From JABJAG01 sp038137215 (lineage in GTDB: Bacteria; Pseudomonadota; Alphaproteobacteria; UBA6615): DNA of 64,000 nt. The notes below the pieces were generated by a model that was not told the origin of the DNA, made no database searches, and saw nothing but the letters and a program-made list of their open reading frames with translations. The stretch is from contig JAYQBG010000010.1 in assembly GCA_038137215.1 (NCBI GenBank), forward strand, positions 1 to 64,000, given 5' to 3'. How positions within the stretch are numbered: position 1 is the first letter of the stretch; every line of letters begins with the position of its first letter. Shown here piece by piece: positions 8,415-17,979 of the stretch. Made by a program: the position numbers and the translations under genes.

Positions 8415-10487
8415 ATGGGTTATCGAATTTCCGTCGATACGGGCGGTACTTTCACGGATATGGTTCTGGTCGATGAGGCCGGCACGTTCAGGATCGGCAA
8501 GGCGCTCACCACGCCCGAACGCATTTCGGAAGGCATGTTTTCCGCGCTGGAGGTGGTCGCCGAAGGGGTCGGAAAATCCGCCCGCGACCTGCTCGCCGAA
8601 ACGGATATCCTGATCTACGGCACCACCCGCGCCACGAACGCGGTGGTCACGAAAGCGACGGCCCGGACCGCGTTTCTGACCACCACCGGGTTCCGCGACA
8701 TTCTGGTGCTCAAGGAAGGCGGCAAGCACGGACCGCACGATTACAGCTACGACTATCCGCAACCCTATATTCCGCGCCGCCATACCTTCGAGATCGATGA
8801 GCGCATCGGTGCCGCCGGCGAGGTCGTCCGCGAGCTCGACGAAGCCAAGGCCCGCGCCGTCATCGAAACCCTGAAGGAACGCAAGTTCGAGGCGGTCTCG
8901 GTCTCGCTACTCTGGTCGATAGCCAACAACGCCCATGAATTGCGGCTCGGCGAGCTTATCGAGGAGATCATTCCCGGCGTACCCTTTACGCTGTCCCATC
9001 AGCTGGCACCGATCCTGCGCGAATACCGCCGCGCGTCGGCGACCTCCATCGATGCTTCCCTCAAGCCCCTCATGCAGGCCCATCTGCGCGGCATGCAGAG
9101 CGACCTTCTGGAAGCCGGATTTGCCGGCGACCTGCTCGTCTCCACCTCGGTTGGCGGTTGCCAGGAAGTCGAGACCCTGGTCGAGCGGCCGATCAACACC
9201 CTGAAATCCGGCCCGGCCATGGCACCGGTCGCCGGGCGCGCCTATTCGGCGGTCGAAAATATGGGCGGGGACGTCATTGTCTGCGACACCGGCGGCACCA
9301 CCTTCGATGTGGGTCTCGTGCGCGACGGACAACTGGTTTACTCGCGCGACAGCTGGCTCGGTCCGCAATGGCTGGGAGACATCATCGGGGCCTCCACGGT
9401 CGATGTCCGCTCCATCGGCGCGGGTGGCGGTTCCATAGCCTGGCAGGACCCGGGCGGGTTGCTGCGGGTGGGTCCGCAATCTGCGGGCTCAGTGCCCGGA
9501 CCCGCCTGTTACGGGAATGGCGGCAATCAGCCGACGGTGACCGACGCCGCGCTCGTGCTCGGCTATATCGATCCCGACTATTTCAATGGCGGGCGTTTGG
9601 CCCTCGACCGCGCAGCGGCCGAGAGGGTGATCGGCGATTTTGGCAAGACCATCGGCAAGTCCCTCGATGAGACCGCCCACGCGATCATGGTCATCGCCAA
9701 CGAGTTGATGATCAAGGCGATCGGCGAGATCACCGTGAATGACGGCCTGAACCCCCGCGAAAGCGTGATCGTCGCCGGGGGCGGTGCCGCCGGATTCAAC
9801 ATCATGCCGATTGCCCGCGAACTGGGCTGTGACACGGTCATCCTGCCAAAGACTGCGTCAGCGCTCTCGGCCTGCGGCATGCAGTATTCCTCCATCGTGT
9901 TCGAGGCGACCCGCAGCCGGTTCACCGCCTCGAACGAGTTCGATATCGAGGGGGTCAACACGGCGCTCGCCGAAATCGAGACCGAACTGACGGAGTTCAA
10001 AGAATCTCTGGCCACGGCCGCCGGGGCGGAGACCACCATCGAGTTCTTCGTCGAGGCCCGCTACAAGGCGCAGGTCTGGGAACTGGACACCGCCCTGCCG
10101 AACCCACGCATCGAAGGCGAGGACGCCGTGGCGGCGCTGGCCGAAAGCTTCCATCAGACCCACGAACGGGTCCACGCGGTGCGCGATGAAGGCAGCCCGG
10201 TAGAATTCGTGAACTGGAAGGGTCGCATCTCGATCCGGCCCTTCAGTCCACCGCCGGCTCCCGACCCGACCAGCGCCACCCAGGCACCGAAACCCGACGA
10301 AACGCGCAGCTGTTTCTTCGGTGACGACCGCGTCGAGACGCCGGTCTATCGCGGTGACAACCTGACCACGGGCGACAGCATTGAAGGCCCCGCGATTATC
10401 CAGGAAGCCACGACGACCATTGTCGTTTACCCCGACATGTCCGCACGACTGAGCGCTGCGGGCGACTACATTCTCGACTGCTGTTGA
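8415..10487 (+). CDS. hyuA: Hydantoinase/oxoprolinase subunit A (HyuA family)
   Basis: A 690-residue protein with the HyuA layout: an N-terminal Hydant_A_N domain (GYRISVDTGGTFTDMVLVDE), a central ATPase-like domain with VCDTGGTTFDVGLV at about residue 290, and a C-terminal region ending in the GPAIIQEATTTIVVYP motif. The length matches the family. Together with HyuB it would form an ATP-dependent enzyme that opens a cyclic amide (N-methylhydantoin or 5-oxoproline) or carboxylates a ketone. Its start at 8415 has a GGGAG upstream. It is followed by hyuB after 13 bases. The specific substrate cannot be read from sequence. Confidence 0.9.
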   Translation: MGYRISVDTGGTFTDMVLVDEAGTFRIGKALTTPERISEGMFSALEVVAEGVGKSARDLLAETDILIYGTTRATNAVVTKATARTAFLTTTGFRDILVLKEGGKHGPHDYSYDYPQPYIPRRHTFEIDERIGAAGEVVRELDEAKARAVIETLKERKFEAVSVSLLWSIANNAHELRLGELIEEIIPGVPFTLSHQLAPILREYRRASATSIDASLKPLMQAHLRGMQSDLLEAGFAGDLLVSTSVGGCQEVETLVERPINTLKSGPAMAPVAGRAYSAVENMGGDVIVCDTGGTTFDVGLVRDGQLVYSRDSWLGPQWLGDIIGASTVDVRSIGAGGGSIAWQDPGGLLRVGPQSAGSVPGPACYGNGGNQPTVTDAALVLGYIDPDYFNGGRLALDRAAAERVIGDFGKTIGKSLDETAHAIMVIANELMIKAIGEITVNDGLNPRESVIVAGGGAAGFNIMPIARELGCDTVILPKTASALSACGMQYSSIVFEATRSRFTASNEFDIEGVNTALAEIETELTEFKESLATAAGAETTIEFFVEARYKAQVWELDTALPNPRIEGEDAVAALAESFHQTHERVHAVRDEGSPVEFVNWKGRISIRPFSPPPAPDPTSATQAPKPDETRSCFFGDDRVETPVYRGDNLTTGDSIEGPAIIQEATTTIVVYPDMSARLSAAGDYILDCC

Positions 10488-10500
10488 GGGGAGAAAGACC

Positions 10501-12300
10501 ATGAGCGAACAAGAATCTACTCTCGATCCCGTCCTGATCTCCGTGATGGCGAACCGTCTCGACGGCATCGTGCGCGAGATGACGAACACACTGCTCCGTT
10601 CCGCCCGCTCGGCGGTGATTTCCTCGGCGCGTGACTTCTCATGCTGTCTGGTCACCGGTGACGACCAGCTACTGGCGCCCGCCGAAGGCCTGCCCGTGCA
10701 CATCTTCGGCTGTCATATCCAGACCGCCAATATGCGCAAATACCATGGCGACGACATCAAGAAAGGCGATGCCTATCTCGACAACGACCCCTATGGCGGC
10801 AACACCCATCCCGCCGACCACACCTTCATGGTGCCGGTTTTCTTCGAGGGCGAGCATCTCTTCACTGCCGTTTCCAAGTGCCACATGGCCGATATCGGCA
10901 ACTCGATCCCGTCGAGTTATTTCGTCATGGCCAAGGATGTCTATGAAGAAGGCGCGCTTGTCTTCCCCGGGGTGCGCATCCAGCGGGACTACGAGAATGT
11001 CGAAGACATCATGCGCATGTGCCGGGCGCGTATTCGGGTGCCCGACCAGTGGTACGGAGATTATCTCGCCGGCCTCGGCTCGGCGCGCATTGCCGAGCGA
11101 CGACTTGAAGATTTCTGCGAGAAATACGGCAAGGAAACCGTGAAGGCGTTCTTCAAGGAATGGTTCGACTATTCCGAGCGCCGCATGGTGGACAACATCA
11201 AACGCCTGCCTAAGGCGAACCTCGTCAACAAGGGCCGCTCGGACCCGCTGATCGGTGTGCTGCCGGACGGGCTGGAACTCACCGTGAAAGTCGATATCGA
11301 CCCCGACGAAGCCGAGATACATATCGATCTGTCCGACAATCCGCCCTCGGTGGATGTCGGTCTCAACACCTCGCTCGGCGCGGCCACATCCGCCGTGGTC
11401 GGCGCGGTGTTCAACGCGCTCGACAAGGATTTGCCGCGCAACGAGGGCGCGTTCCGGCGGCTGAAATTCACCTATGCCGAAGACAGCGTGGTGGCGGCCC
11501 CGAAATTCCCCCATTCCTGTTCAGTGGCCACAACAAATGTGTCCGAGCGGCTGGTCAACATCACCCAGTCCGCCTTTGCCCAGTTGGGTGACGGTATGGG
11601 CCTGTCGGAAGGCGGGGCCGGACTCGGCGCAGGCATGGCCGTGATCTCCGGTAATGATGCGAGCCGGGGCGGTGAGCCCTATGTGAACCGCCTGATGCTC
11701 TCGACCAATGGCGGACCGGCCAGTCCGGAAGCCGATGGCTGGGTCAACTACGCGATCCCGGTGATTGCCGGACTGATGTACCGGGACTCGGTCGAGGTGG
11801 ATGAACTCAAACATCCCATCCGGGTGGAATCCCTGGGCATCGTCACCGATTCCTCGGGTGCCGGACGCCGCCGTGGCGCACCGGCCCAGCAGATCGAATA
11901 CGGCCCGACCGACGCACCGATGACGGCCGTGATCTCCTGCGACGGGCAACACACCCCGCCACGCGGTGTGGTCGGCGGCCTGCCGGGCACCCCGGGCGAA
12001 AGCTGGAAGATCGAGGACGGCGCCCAATCCGAACGCCTGCCCAATGTGATCCAGTTGCGGCTCGAACCCGGCCAGCGCGTACGCGGACGGGATTCCGCGG
12101 GCGGCGGCTATGGCGATCCGCTCGACCGGGAACTGGAACGGGTGACCGTCGATGTGCTCGAAGGCTGGGAAACCCGCGAGAAGGCCTACGAGGTCTATGG
12201 CGTCGTCTTCACCGGCGAGATCGAGGACGAGACCCTCGAACCGGATGAGGCCGCCACCGAGGCCCGCCGTGCCGAAATCCGGGCGGCCCGGACCGCCTAG
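10501..12300 (+). CDS. hyuB: Hydantoinase/oxoprolinase subunit B (HyuB family)
   Basis: A 599-residue HyuB protein. Diagnostic segments are VMANRLDGIVREMTNTLLRSARS near the N-terminus, the aspartate-rich GDAYLDNDPYGGNTHPADHTF, and the C-terminal glycine-rich RGRDSAGGGYGDPLDRE. It forms the second subunit of the ATP-dependent hydantoinase/oxoprolinase or acetone-carboxylase-like complex, cytoplasmic. It is co-transcribed with hyuA (13-base gap, GGGGAGAAAGACC before the ATG). The stop TAG shares the tetranucleotide CTAG with the convergent Gfo/Idh/MocA gene. Confidence 0.9.
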   Translation: MSEQESTLDPVLISVMANRLDGIVREMTNTLLRSARSAVISSARDFSCCLVTGDDQLLAPAEGLPVHIFGCHIQTANMRKYHGDDIKKGDAYLDNDPYGGNTHPADHTFMVPVFFEGEHLFTAVSKCHMADIGNSIPSSYFVMAKDVYEEGALVFPGVRIQRDYENVEDIMRMCRARIRVPDQWYGDYLAGLGSARIAERRLEDFCEKYGKETVKAFFKEWFDYSERRMVDNIKRLPKANLVNKGRSDPLIGVLPDGLELTVKVDIDPDEAEIHIDLSDNPPSVDVGLNTSLGAATSAVVGAVFNALDKDLPRNEGAFRRLKFTYAEDSVVAAPKFPHSCSVATTNVSERLVNITQSAFAQLGDGMGLSEGGAGLGAGMAVISGNDASRGGEPYVNRLMLSTNGGPASPEADGWVNYAIPVIAGLMYRDSVEVDELKHPIRVESLGIVTDSSGAGRRRGAPAQQIEYGPTDAPMTAVISCDGQHTPPRGVVGGLPGTPGESWKIEDGAQSERLPNVIQLRLEPGQRVRGRDSAGGGYGDPLDRELERVTVDVLEGWETREKAYEVYGVVFTGEIEDETLEPDEAATEARRAEIRAARTA

Positions 12301-13415
12301 CGGTAGAAGTCGTCGAGTTCGCGCGGCAGGGTCAGCTTCTCTCCGCGTTTGGCGGCCAGGTCGATGGCCATGCAGAGCAGCAGGTTCTGGTGGCCTTCGG
12401 CTGCGGTCGTGTGGGGCGTGTCCTGGCCCATATAGAGACGCTGGAACCAGGCGTTGGTCTCTTCGCGAACCGGCCCCCAGATCTGCCCGACCGCGTGCTC
12501 TCCGAAGGGGATGCTGGTCAGGAAATCCACATGGCGCGGCGTTTCCTCGGCCACATCCTTCTTGTAGCCCGCGCCCTGGGGCAATTCACTGGCAAGCACC
12601 ATGTCCCGGTGCATATCCTCGATATCGATCACGCCGCGGTCGCCGATGATCCCGATCTGCATACCGTAGACAGCGTCCGGCCAAACCAGAGGGGCCGCCC
12701 AGCTGTGGTTCAGCGAAAGCATGCTGCCGTCATCGAACTCGACAATGGCGAAGGTTGAATCCTTGCTGCCGGCCGCCCCGAACACATGGTCGGTGGATTG
12801 GGCAAAGACCGAAACCGGCTGTCGCCCCTCCAGCAGCCAGAGACACATATCCAGAACATGGGTGCCGCTGACCACCACCGGCGTGGCGGTGTCGTGCTGA
12901 TTGGCCCGGGACAGGCACATCTCGGCAATCTTGCGGTTAAGCAGGGCACGGGCGGATACGGCGGTCACCGCGCCGATCTGGCCCTTCATCAGCCGCTCCT
13001 TCACAGTCAGGAACCGGCGGCGGAACCGCTGGGTGTAGCCCATCACAGCGTCCACCTTCGCCGCGGTGATGGCGCGGGCGACCTGTTCGGATTCCCGCAC
13101 ATCCATCGCCAGCGGCTTTTCGATGAACAACCGGTGTCCGTGTTCGACGGCCTGCATCACCGGCACCGTGTGGGCGGATTCCTGGGTCGCGACGATCACG
13201 GCGTTCACCTCCGGACGCGCCAGCAACTCCGTCGCATCGGCCCCGACAAAGTCCGCACCGGTGTCCCGTCCCAGATCGTCTGCGAGGTCCTGTCGGATAT
13301 CGCAGACACCCAGCCAGCCCACCCCCGGATAGTTGCGCGCCAGTTCGGCCCGGACCCGCCCGATGGGTCCGCAGCCGATCACCGCAAGTCCGATATCTCC
13401 GCCCTGTCCGATCAT
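12297..13415 (-). CDS. Gfo/Idh/MocA family oxidoreductase
   Basis: A 372-residue NAD(P)-dependent dehydrogenase. The Rossmann motif VIGCGPIGRVRAELA is near residue 13, the conserved EKPLAMDVRESE (the EKP lysine motif) is near residue 100, and the C-terminal domain includes GTHVLDMCLWLLEG with the family His. Such enzymes oxidise or reduce sugars, inositols and related polyols. No sugar transport genes adjoin it, so the substrate is unknown. It is convergent with hyuB and divergent from an MFS carrier that could transport its substrate. Confidence 0.85.
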   Translation of the reverse strand: MIGQGGDIGLAVIGCGPIGRVRAELARNYPGVGWLGVCDIRQDLADDLGRDTGADFVGADATELLARPEVNAVIVATQESAHTVPVMQAVEHGHRLFIEKPLAMDVRESEQVARAITAAKVDAVMGYTQRFRRRFLTVKERLMKGQIGAVTAVSARALLNRKIAEMCLSRANQHDTATPVVVSGTHVLDMCLWLLEGRQPVSVFAQSTDHVFGAAGSKDSTFAIVEFDDGSMLSLNHSWAAPLVWPDAVYGMQIGIIGDRGVIDIEDMHRDMVLASELPQGAGYKKDVAEETPRHVDFLTSIPFGEHAVGQIWGPVREETNAWFQRLYMGQDTPHTTAAEGHQNLLLCMAIDLAAKRGEKLTLPRELDDFYR

Positions 13416-13516
13416 GCAAACCTCCCATGTGTCGCCGACATTCTAAACCCACCCCCGTCCATGGCATAACGACACTTCAGACGGTTTTCACCCCGACCCC
13501 CGGCACGAACCAGCTT

Positions 13517-14800
13517 ATGACCACCGGTGCGCCCGTAGACCCGACCACGCCGCCCTATAGCCGCCGCGCTGCCATCATTCGCATGGCGCCGGTGCTCGGC
13601 ATTGCCTTTATCCTCGCCCATTTTCTGCGCTCGGCTCCGGCAGTCATCGCCCCCAACCTGCGCACCGAACTGGGGCTGACCCCCGGCGAACTTTCCAGCC
13701 TGCCTGCCGCCATTTTCCTCGGGGCGGCGATCATGCAGCTTCCCGTGGGCGTGTTTCTCGACAAGTTCGGGCCACGCCGGACCATGTCGGGCCTGTTCAT
13801 GCTGGCGGCCGGCGGTGCGATCATCTTCTCCCAGGCCCACACCATCCCGATGCTCGCGCTGGCCCTGTTCCTGATCGGTTGCGGTGCCGCGCCGGTGTTC
13901 ATGGGTGTGATGTACCTGCTCTCTCGCTGGATCGCTCGGGACAGGCTTGCCACGGGCACGGCGATTTCGATTTCCGTGGGCGGTGCCGGCATGCTGCTCT
14001 CCGCCTCACCCTTCGCCGCCGCAGTGGAAAGCTTCGGCTGGCGGGATTCGCTTCTGGCCGTCGGGGTGTTTTCCGCCGGCATTGCAATCGCCCTGTTTCT
14101 GATCATTCGGGACCGCCCGGCAGATTCGACGACCCCGACCACCACCGAAACTCTGCTGCAAACGGTTCTGGGGCTGCGCACGGTGCTTGCCGACAAACGA
14201 ATCTATTCCTTCGCCGCCGCGACCGCTGTTTCGGTCGGCGCGCTGGTGACCATCCGCAATCTATGGATCGGCCCCTATCTCAATGACGTCTTCGCCCTCG
14301 ACATCATCGCCCGCGGCCATGTGATCTTCGTGGTCTCGCTGGCCTGGCTGGTCAGCGCGCTCGCCTATGGCCCGCTCGACCGCTGGTTCGACACGCGACG
14401 CGGCGTAGTAACCGGCGGGATGCTGCTCTACACCGCCACGCTTGTTGCGCTGGCCGTCAACTCCAGCCCGTCTGTTCTGGTGGCCACCTTGCTGCTTTCC
14501 GCCTTCGCCCTGTTCGCGGCCATGGCATCCCCGATCTTCGCCCACGCGCGCAGCCTCTTCCCCGAGACCCACACCGGCAGAGCGTTCACCGCGATCAACG
14601 TGTTCACCTGGTCCGGTGTGTTCGTGATGCAGATGGCCACGGGGGCGATCCTCGACGCCTTCCCGGTCGATGAACTCGGCCGCAGTCCGGCACTCGCCTA
14701 TCGCACCATGTTCGGGGCGCTCGCCGTGGCCTTGCTGTTGGCGCTGGTGATGTACCGGCGGGTCGCCGATGTCCCGCCCTCTTCCGAGCGGGACACCTAG
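13517..14800 (+). CDS. MFS transporter
   Basis: A 427-residue inner-membrane protein with about 12 hydrophobic segments. The cytoplasmic loop DKFGPRRTMSG between helices 2 and 3 is the major-facilitator signature. The start is set at ATG 13517, just before MTTGAPVDPTTPPYSRRAAIIR; an open frame extends further upstream but without membrane-protein character. It is divergent from the Gfo/Idh/MocA gene, 101 bases apart. The general type (nitrate/cyanate or organic-anion carriers) suggests small-acid transport. The substrate is unknown. Confidence 0.85.
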   Translation: MTTGAPVDPTTPPYSRRAAIIRMAPVLGIAFILAHFLRSAPAVIAPNLRTELGLTPGELSSLPAAIFLGAAIMQLPVGVFLDKFGPRRTMSGLFMLAAGGAIIFSQAHTIPMLALALFLIGCGAAPVFMGVMYLLSRWIARDRLATGTAISISVGGAGMLLSASPFAAAVESFGWRDSLLAVGVFSAGIAIALFLIIRDRPADSTTPTTTETLLQTVLGLRTVLADKRIYSFAAATAVSVGALVTIRNLWIGPYLNDVFALDIIARGHVIFVVSLAWLVSALAYGPLDRWFDTRRGVVTGGMLLYTATLVALAVNSSPSVLVATLLLSAFALFAAMASPIFAHARSLFPETHTGRAFTAINVFTWSGVFVMQMATGAILDAFPVDELGRSPALAYRTMFGALAVALLLALVMYRRVADVPPSSERDT

Positions 14801-14825
14801 GCTGCGTCAGACAAGGAAGGAACGG

Positions 14826-15830
14826 TCAGACAAAGACCTTCTTCATCTGGGCTTCCGGGTAACGGTCACCCGCCGCCGCGCCAACCGGGACCATGGCAGA
14901 GATTTTTTCCACTTCGGCGGCCGTCAGCTCAACACCGAGAGAAGCCGCGTTTTCGTCCAGGCGCTCGGCGCGCTTGGTACCCGGAATGGCGACGATGTCT
15001 TCGCCACGCCCGATCAGCCAGGCCAGAACGAGTTGTGCCGGGGTGCAACCCTTTTTGTCGGCATAGGCCGCCACGCGCAGGATGAGCTCCCGGTTGGCCT
15101 GGAAGTTGTCCTTGTTGAACCGCGGATGACGGTAGTGCGGATCGTCCTCGTCCACCGTCTCGGCGTTGACATACTGGTCGGTCAAAATCCCACGGCCCAA
15201 AGGCGAATAGGCGACAAAGGTGATCCCAAGCTCACTGGTGGTCTCATAGATCTGCTCGGCCTCGACCCGGTACATCAACGAGAACTCGCTCTGCACGGCG
15301 GCCAGCGGATGGGTGGCATGGGCCTTGCGGATGGTCTCCGGCTTGGCCTCACAAATCCCGATGGCGCGGACCTTGCCCTGCTCCACGAGCCGGGACATGG
15401 CGCCGACCGTGTCCTCGATGGGGACCTCCTGATCGACACGATGCTGATAGTAGAGATCGATGACATCGATCCCGAGGCGTTGCAGGCTCTTCTCGCAGGC
15501 CTCGATCACATAGTCGGGATGCCCGTTCACACCCATGCCGCCGCCTTCGAGCTGGGTCTGACCGAACTTGGTCGCGAGCACCACCTTGTCCCGGTAGCCG
15601 TCCGCGAGCGCGCGGGCGAGCACCTCTTCATTGTGCCCCCAGCCATACATGTCGGAGGAATCGAGAAAGTCGATGCCCTGATCGATGGCATAGCGCACGA
15701 AATCGACGGTTTCATCATCATCGGCGGCGCCATAGACACCCGAAAAGGACATGCAGCCCAGACCGATGGGTGCACATTTGAGATCGCTCGAGCCGAGCTG
15801 GCGTTTTTTTGCGGATTTCAGGTCAGTCAT
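14826..15830 (-). CDS. Aldo/keto reductase
   Basis: A 334-residue TIM-barrel NADPH-dependent reductase. The catalytic tetrad can be read as D57, Y62, K88 and H130 (FLDSSDMYGWG, ATKFG, YYQHR), so the enzyme should be active. The cofactor site near the C-terminus includes the family motif IPGTKRAERLDEN. It resembles the YajO/IolS-type branch with LGCMSFSGVYG at the start. The chosen ATG at 15830 begins the homology; the open frame upstream is not homologous. It is divergent from the GFA-like gene. The physiological carbonyl substrate is unknown. Confidence 0.9.
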   Translation of the reverse strand: MTDLKSAKKRQLGSSDLKCAPIGLGCMSFSGVYGAADDDETVDFVRYAIDQGIDFLDSSDMYGWGHNEEVLARALADGYRDKVVLATKFGQTQLEGGGMGVNGHPDYVIEACEKSLQRLGIDVIDLYYQHRVDQEVPIEDTVGAMSRLVEQGKVRAIGICEAKPETIRKAHATHPLAAVQSEFSLMYRVEAEQIYETTSELGITFVAYSPLGRGILTDQYVNAETVDEDDPHYRHPRFNKDNFQANRELILRVAAYADKKGCTPAQLVLAWLIGRGEDIVAIPGTKRAERLDENAASLGVELTAAEVEKISAMVPVGAAAGDRYPEAQMKKVFV

Positions 15831-15889
15831 TCTTGAATTCTCCCCCAGGGCGCGTTGGCCACGCTGAACAAAACGATTTGAACCGCCAG

Positions 15890-15895
15890 TATAGC
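15890..15895 (+). promoter_or_regulatory. Possible -10 box TATAGC for the GFA-MFS pair
   Basis: The sequence CAGTATAGC lies about 94 bases upstream of the GFA-like start. Very similar CAGTATA(G/A) blocks precede two other plus-strand genes (32500 and 52003), which suggests a recurrent extended -10 element. No convincing -35 hexamer is seen here. Confidence 0.3.
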
Positions 15896-15988
15896 AGCAC
15901 CGCGCACAAAAATGGACCGGGGGACAAGACGCGCTGAACACGCTAAAGCAGGGCACCGGAAACGATGATCCCAGCGCGGAGTTGCGCC

Positions 15989-16420
15989 ATGACGGTTTAT
16001 GAAGGCGGCTGCCACTGCGGCAATCTTCGGGTTGCGTTCGAGACCGAACAAAACCCCGAGGAGATGGTGCCGCGCGCCTGCCAGTGCAGCTTTTGCCGCA
16101 AACACGGAACCGGCGCCGTCTCCGACCCGGACGGACAGCTGACATTCACGGTGCGCGACCCCGATCAGGTTCATCTTTACCGCTTCGGCCAGAAGATCAC
16201 CGATTTCGTGATCTGCAGCATCTGCGGGGTTTATGTCGGCGCGCATATGCCCGACGGCGACGGCACCTGCGGCAATGTCATGGCCAGGGCGCTCGATGAT
16301 CACGAGCGCTTTCCGGCTGACCCCGTGCCAGTGGTGCGCAGTGGCGAAAACGAGGAGCAACGCCGCGCCCGCCGCCGTAAGGCCTGGAGCCCGTCCACCA
16401 TCGTGACAGCCGGCAAATGA
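15989..16420 (+). CDS. GFA (glutathione-dependent formaldehyde-activating / CENP-V) domain protein
   Basis: A 143-residue zinc protein. Cysteine ligands characteristic of the GFA fold are visible at C8 and C10 (GGCHCGN), C31, C33 and C36 (CQCSFCRKHG), and C76 and C79 (VICSICG). These would bind a catalytic and a structural zinc. Despite the family name, members act on varied S-hydroxymethyl-glutathione-like adducts or have unknown roles. An in-frame codon at 15965 could give eight more residues. It overlaps the next MFS gene by ATGA, so the two are coupled. Confidence 0.85.
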   Translation: MTVYEGGCHCGNLRVAFETEQNPEEMVPRACQCSFCRKHGTGAVSDPDGQLTFTVRDPDQVHLYRFGQKITDFVICSICGVYVGAHMPDGDGTCGNVMARALDDHERFPADPVPVVRSGENEEQRRARRRKAWSPSTIVTAGK

Positions 16421-17619
16421 GCGACACACAGGCGCAATCGACCCCGCTCTGGTTCGCACTCTTCGCCGTCACCCTGGTTCAGGGGATCGCGACCTTCGCG
16501 AGCCTGATCCTTGCCGCAACGGCCCCGGTGGTGGCCGCCGATATCGGCGTGCCGGTGGAATTCGTCGGGTTTCAGATCGCGCTCGTCTATACCGGGGCTT
16601 CGCTGATCTCGACCGTGGCCGGGTTCCTGTTACGCCGCTGGGGCCCCGGGCGTGTCAGTCAGATCAGCCTGGTGCTTTGCGGGGCCGGCGTCGCCCTGAT
16701 GGCTGTGCCCTCGGTCCCGGTGATCGCCTTTGGTGCGCTGTTGCTCGGCTTTGGCTACGGCATGACCAACCCGTCGGGCGCTGATATCCTGATGCGGATC
16801 ACCCCAGCGCATCGGCGCAACATGGTCTATTCGATCAAGCAGACCGGCATTCCCCTGGGCGGCATGCTGGCCGGGTTCGTGGCGCCGCCGATCGCCGAAG
16901 TCTATGGCTGGCAAACAACGCCGCTGATTGGCGCCGGGGCCTGCCTGCTGGTGGCCCTTGCCCTGCAACCCTGGCGCAGGGGCTGGGATATGGCACGCGA
17001 CCCGGGCGCACGATTCGACTCGACCGCATTCAGCGCCATGACCATCATCTGGCGGATTCCGGCCCTGCGCTGGATGGGGTTGGCCGGTTTCAACTACGCC
17101 TTCATTCAGCTGGCCATCTCCACCTTCACCGTCACCATCCTGGTTACCGAGGCACAATTCAGCCTGATCGCGGCGGGGGCGGTGCTGGCCGCCGTCCAGG
17201 CGGCCGGTGTGATCGGACGTGTGGTCTGGGGGTGGTTTGCCGACCGCCGCGGGATCGGCGATCAGTTGCTGATCGCCATGGGAGTCACCAATATCGCGGG
17301 CGCGCTGATCATGATTGCGATCGGCCCCGGCTGGCCCGTCTGGGTGATCTACGCCTTCTTCGTCGCCTTCGCGGCCAGCGCCTATAGCTGGACCGGAATC
17401 TTCATGACATCAACGGTCAACCGCGCACCACCGGAACAGGCGGGCGCGGCCACCGGCGGTATGGGGGCACCGGTCTATGCCGGGGTGATCTTCGGCACCG
17501 CGGCCCTGTCGGTGCTCGCAGATGTGATGGGCAGCGTGTCCAGCGCCTTCTCCATCGTGGCGCTGCTGGCAGCCGTGGGCACGCTGGCGCTGATCCAGGC
17601 GCGGCGGGTTGGTCGCTAG
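16417..17619 (+). CDS. MFS transporter
   Basis: A 400-residue polytopic membrane protein with about 12 hydrophobic stretches. It starts inside the stop of the GFA-like gene (ATGA, 16417-16420). Conserved features are LLRRWGPGRVSQ in loop 2-3, GFGYGMTNPSGADIL and the helix-5 motif SIKQTGIPLGGMLAG, typical of the cyanate/nitrate-type or oxalate/formate-type carriers. It is likely to import or export a small organic anion. No substrate can be assigned. It is convergent with a small conserved gene 27 bases away. Confidence 0.85.
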   Translation: MSDTQAQSTPLWFALFAVTLVQGIATFASLILAATAPVVAADIGVPVEFVGFQIALVYTGASLISTVAGFLLRRWGPGRVSQISLVLCGAGVALMAVPSVPVIAFGALLLGFGYGMTNPSGADILMRITPAHRRNMVYSIKQTGIPLGGMLAGFVAPPIAEVYGWQTTPLIGAGACLLVALALQPWRRGWDMARDPGARFDSTAFSAMTIIWRIPALRWMGLAGFNYAFIQLAISTFTVTILVTEAQFSLIAAGAVLAAVQAAGVIGRVVWGWFADRRGIGDQLLIAMGVTNIAGALIMIAIGPGWPVWVIYAFFVAFAASAYSWTGIFMTSTVNRAPPEQAGAATGGMGAPVYAGVIFGTAALSVLADVMGSVSSAFSIVALLAAVGTLALIQARRVGR

Positions 17620-17646
17620 CGGGCGAAAGCCGGACCAATTTACGGA

Positions 17647-17910
17647 TCAGACCTTGCCAATCCGGGGCATTTTGGGATCGTGCTGACCAAAGGCCTTGTC
17701 GAGCACCGATGTGCTGTTCTCGGCCAGGGCAATACTCTCCGCCAGATGATTCAGGATCTTGATGTTGTTGTTGATCACGGTCACCGCCTCGGGGCGCTTG
17801 TCGTCCATGATCTTCGTGGCGCACTGAAAAATTTCATTTCGTATCACACCGAGAATATCTTCCAGCTTGTACCCATCCGGATTTTCATCCGTTACCAGAA
17901 ATCCAGACAT
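17647..17910 (-). CDS. Small conserved hypothetical protein
   Basis: An 87-residue soluble protein that I do not recognise as a named family. It begins MSGFLVTDENPDGYKLEDILGVI and has a mostly alpha-helical pattern with a C-terminal KMPRIGKV. The ATG at 17910 follows GAGAGG at good spacing; a GTG one codon upstream is possible. It has no signal peptide, no cysteine cluster and no recognisable catalytic motif. It stands between a convergent MFS gene and the BVMO gene. Codon use agrees with the surroundings, so it is probably a real gene. Confidence 0.7.
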   Translation of the reverse strand: MSGFLVTDENPDGYKLEDILGVIRNEIFQCATKIMDDKRPEAVTVINNNIKILNHLAESIALAENSTSVLDKAFGQHDPKMPRIGKV

Positions 17911-17979
17911 CACAACCTCTCACAGAGTTTCGTTCGCTTCCAGACTAGGTCGCGGGAATGAAGGAAAGGTTAGCGTCTG

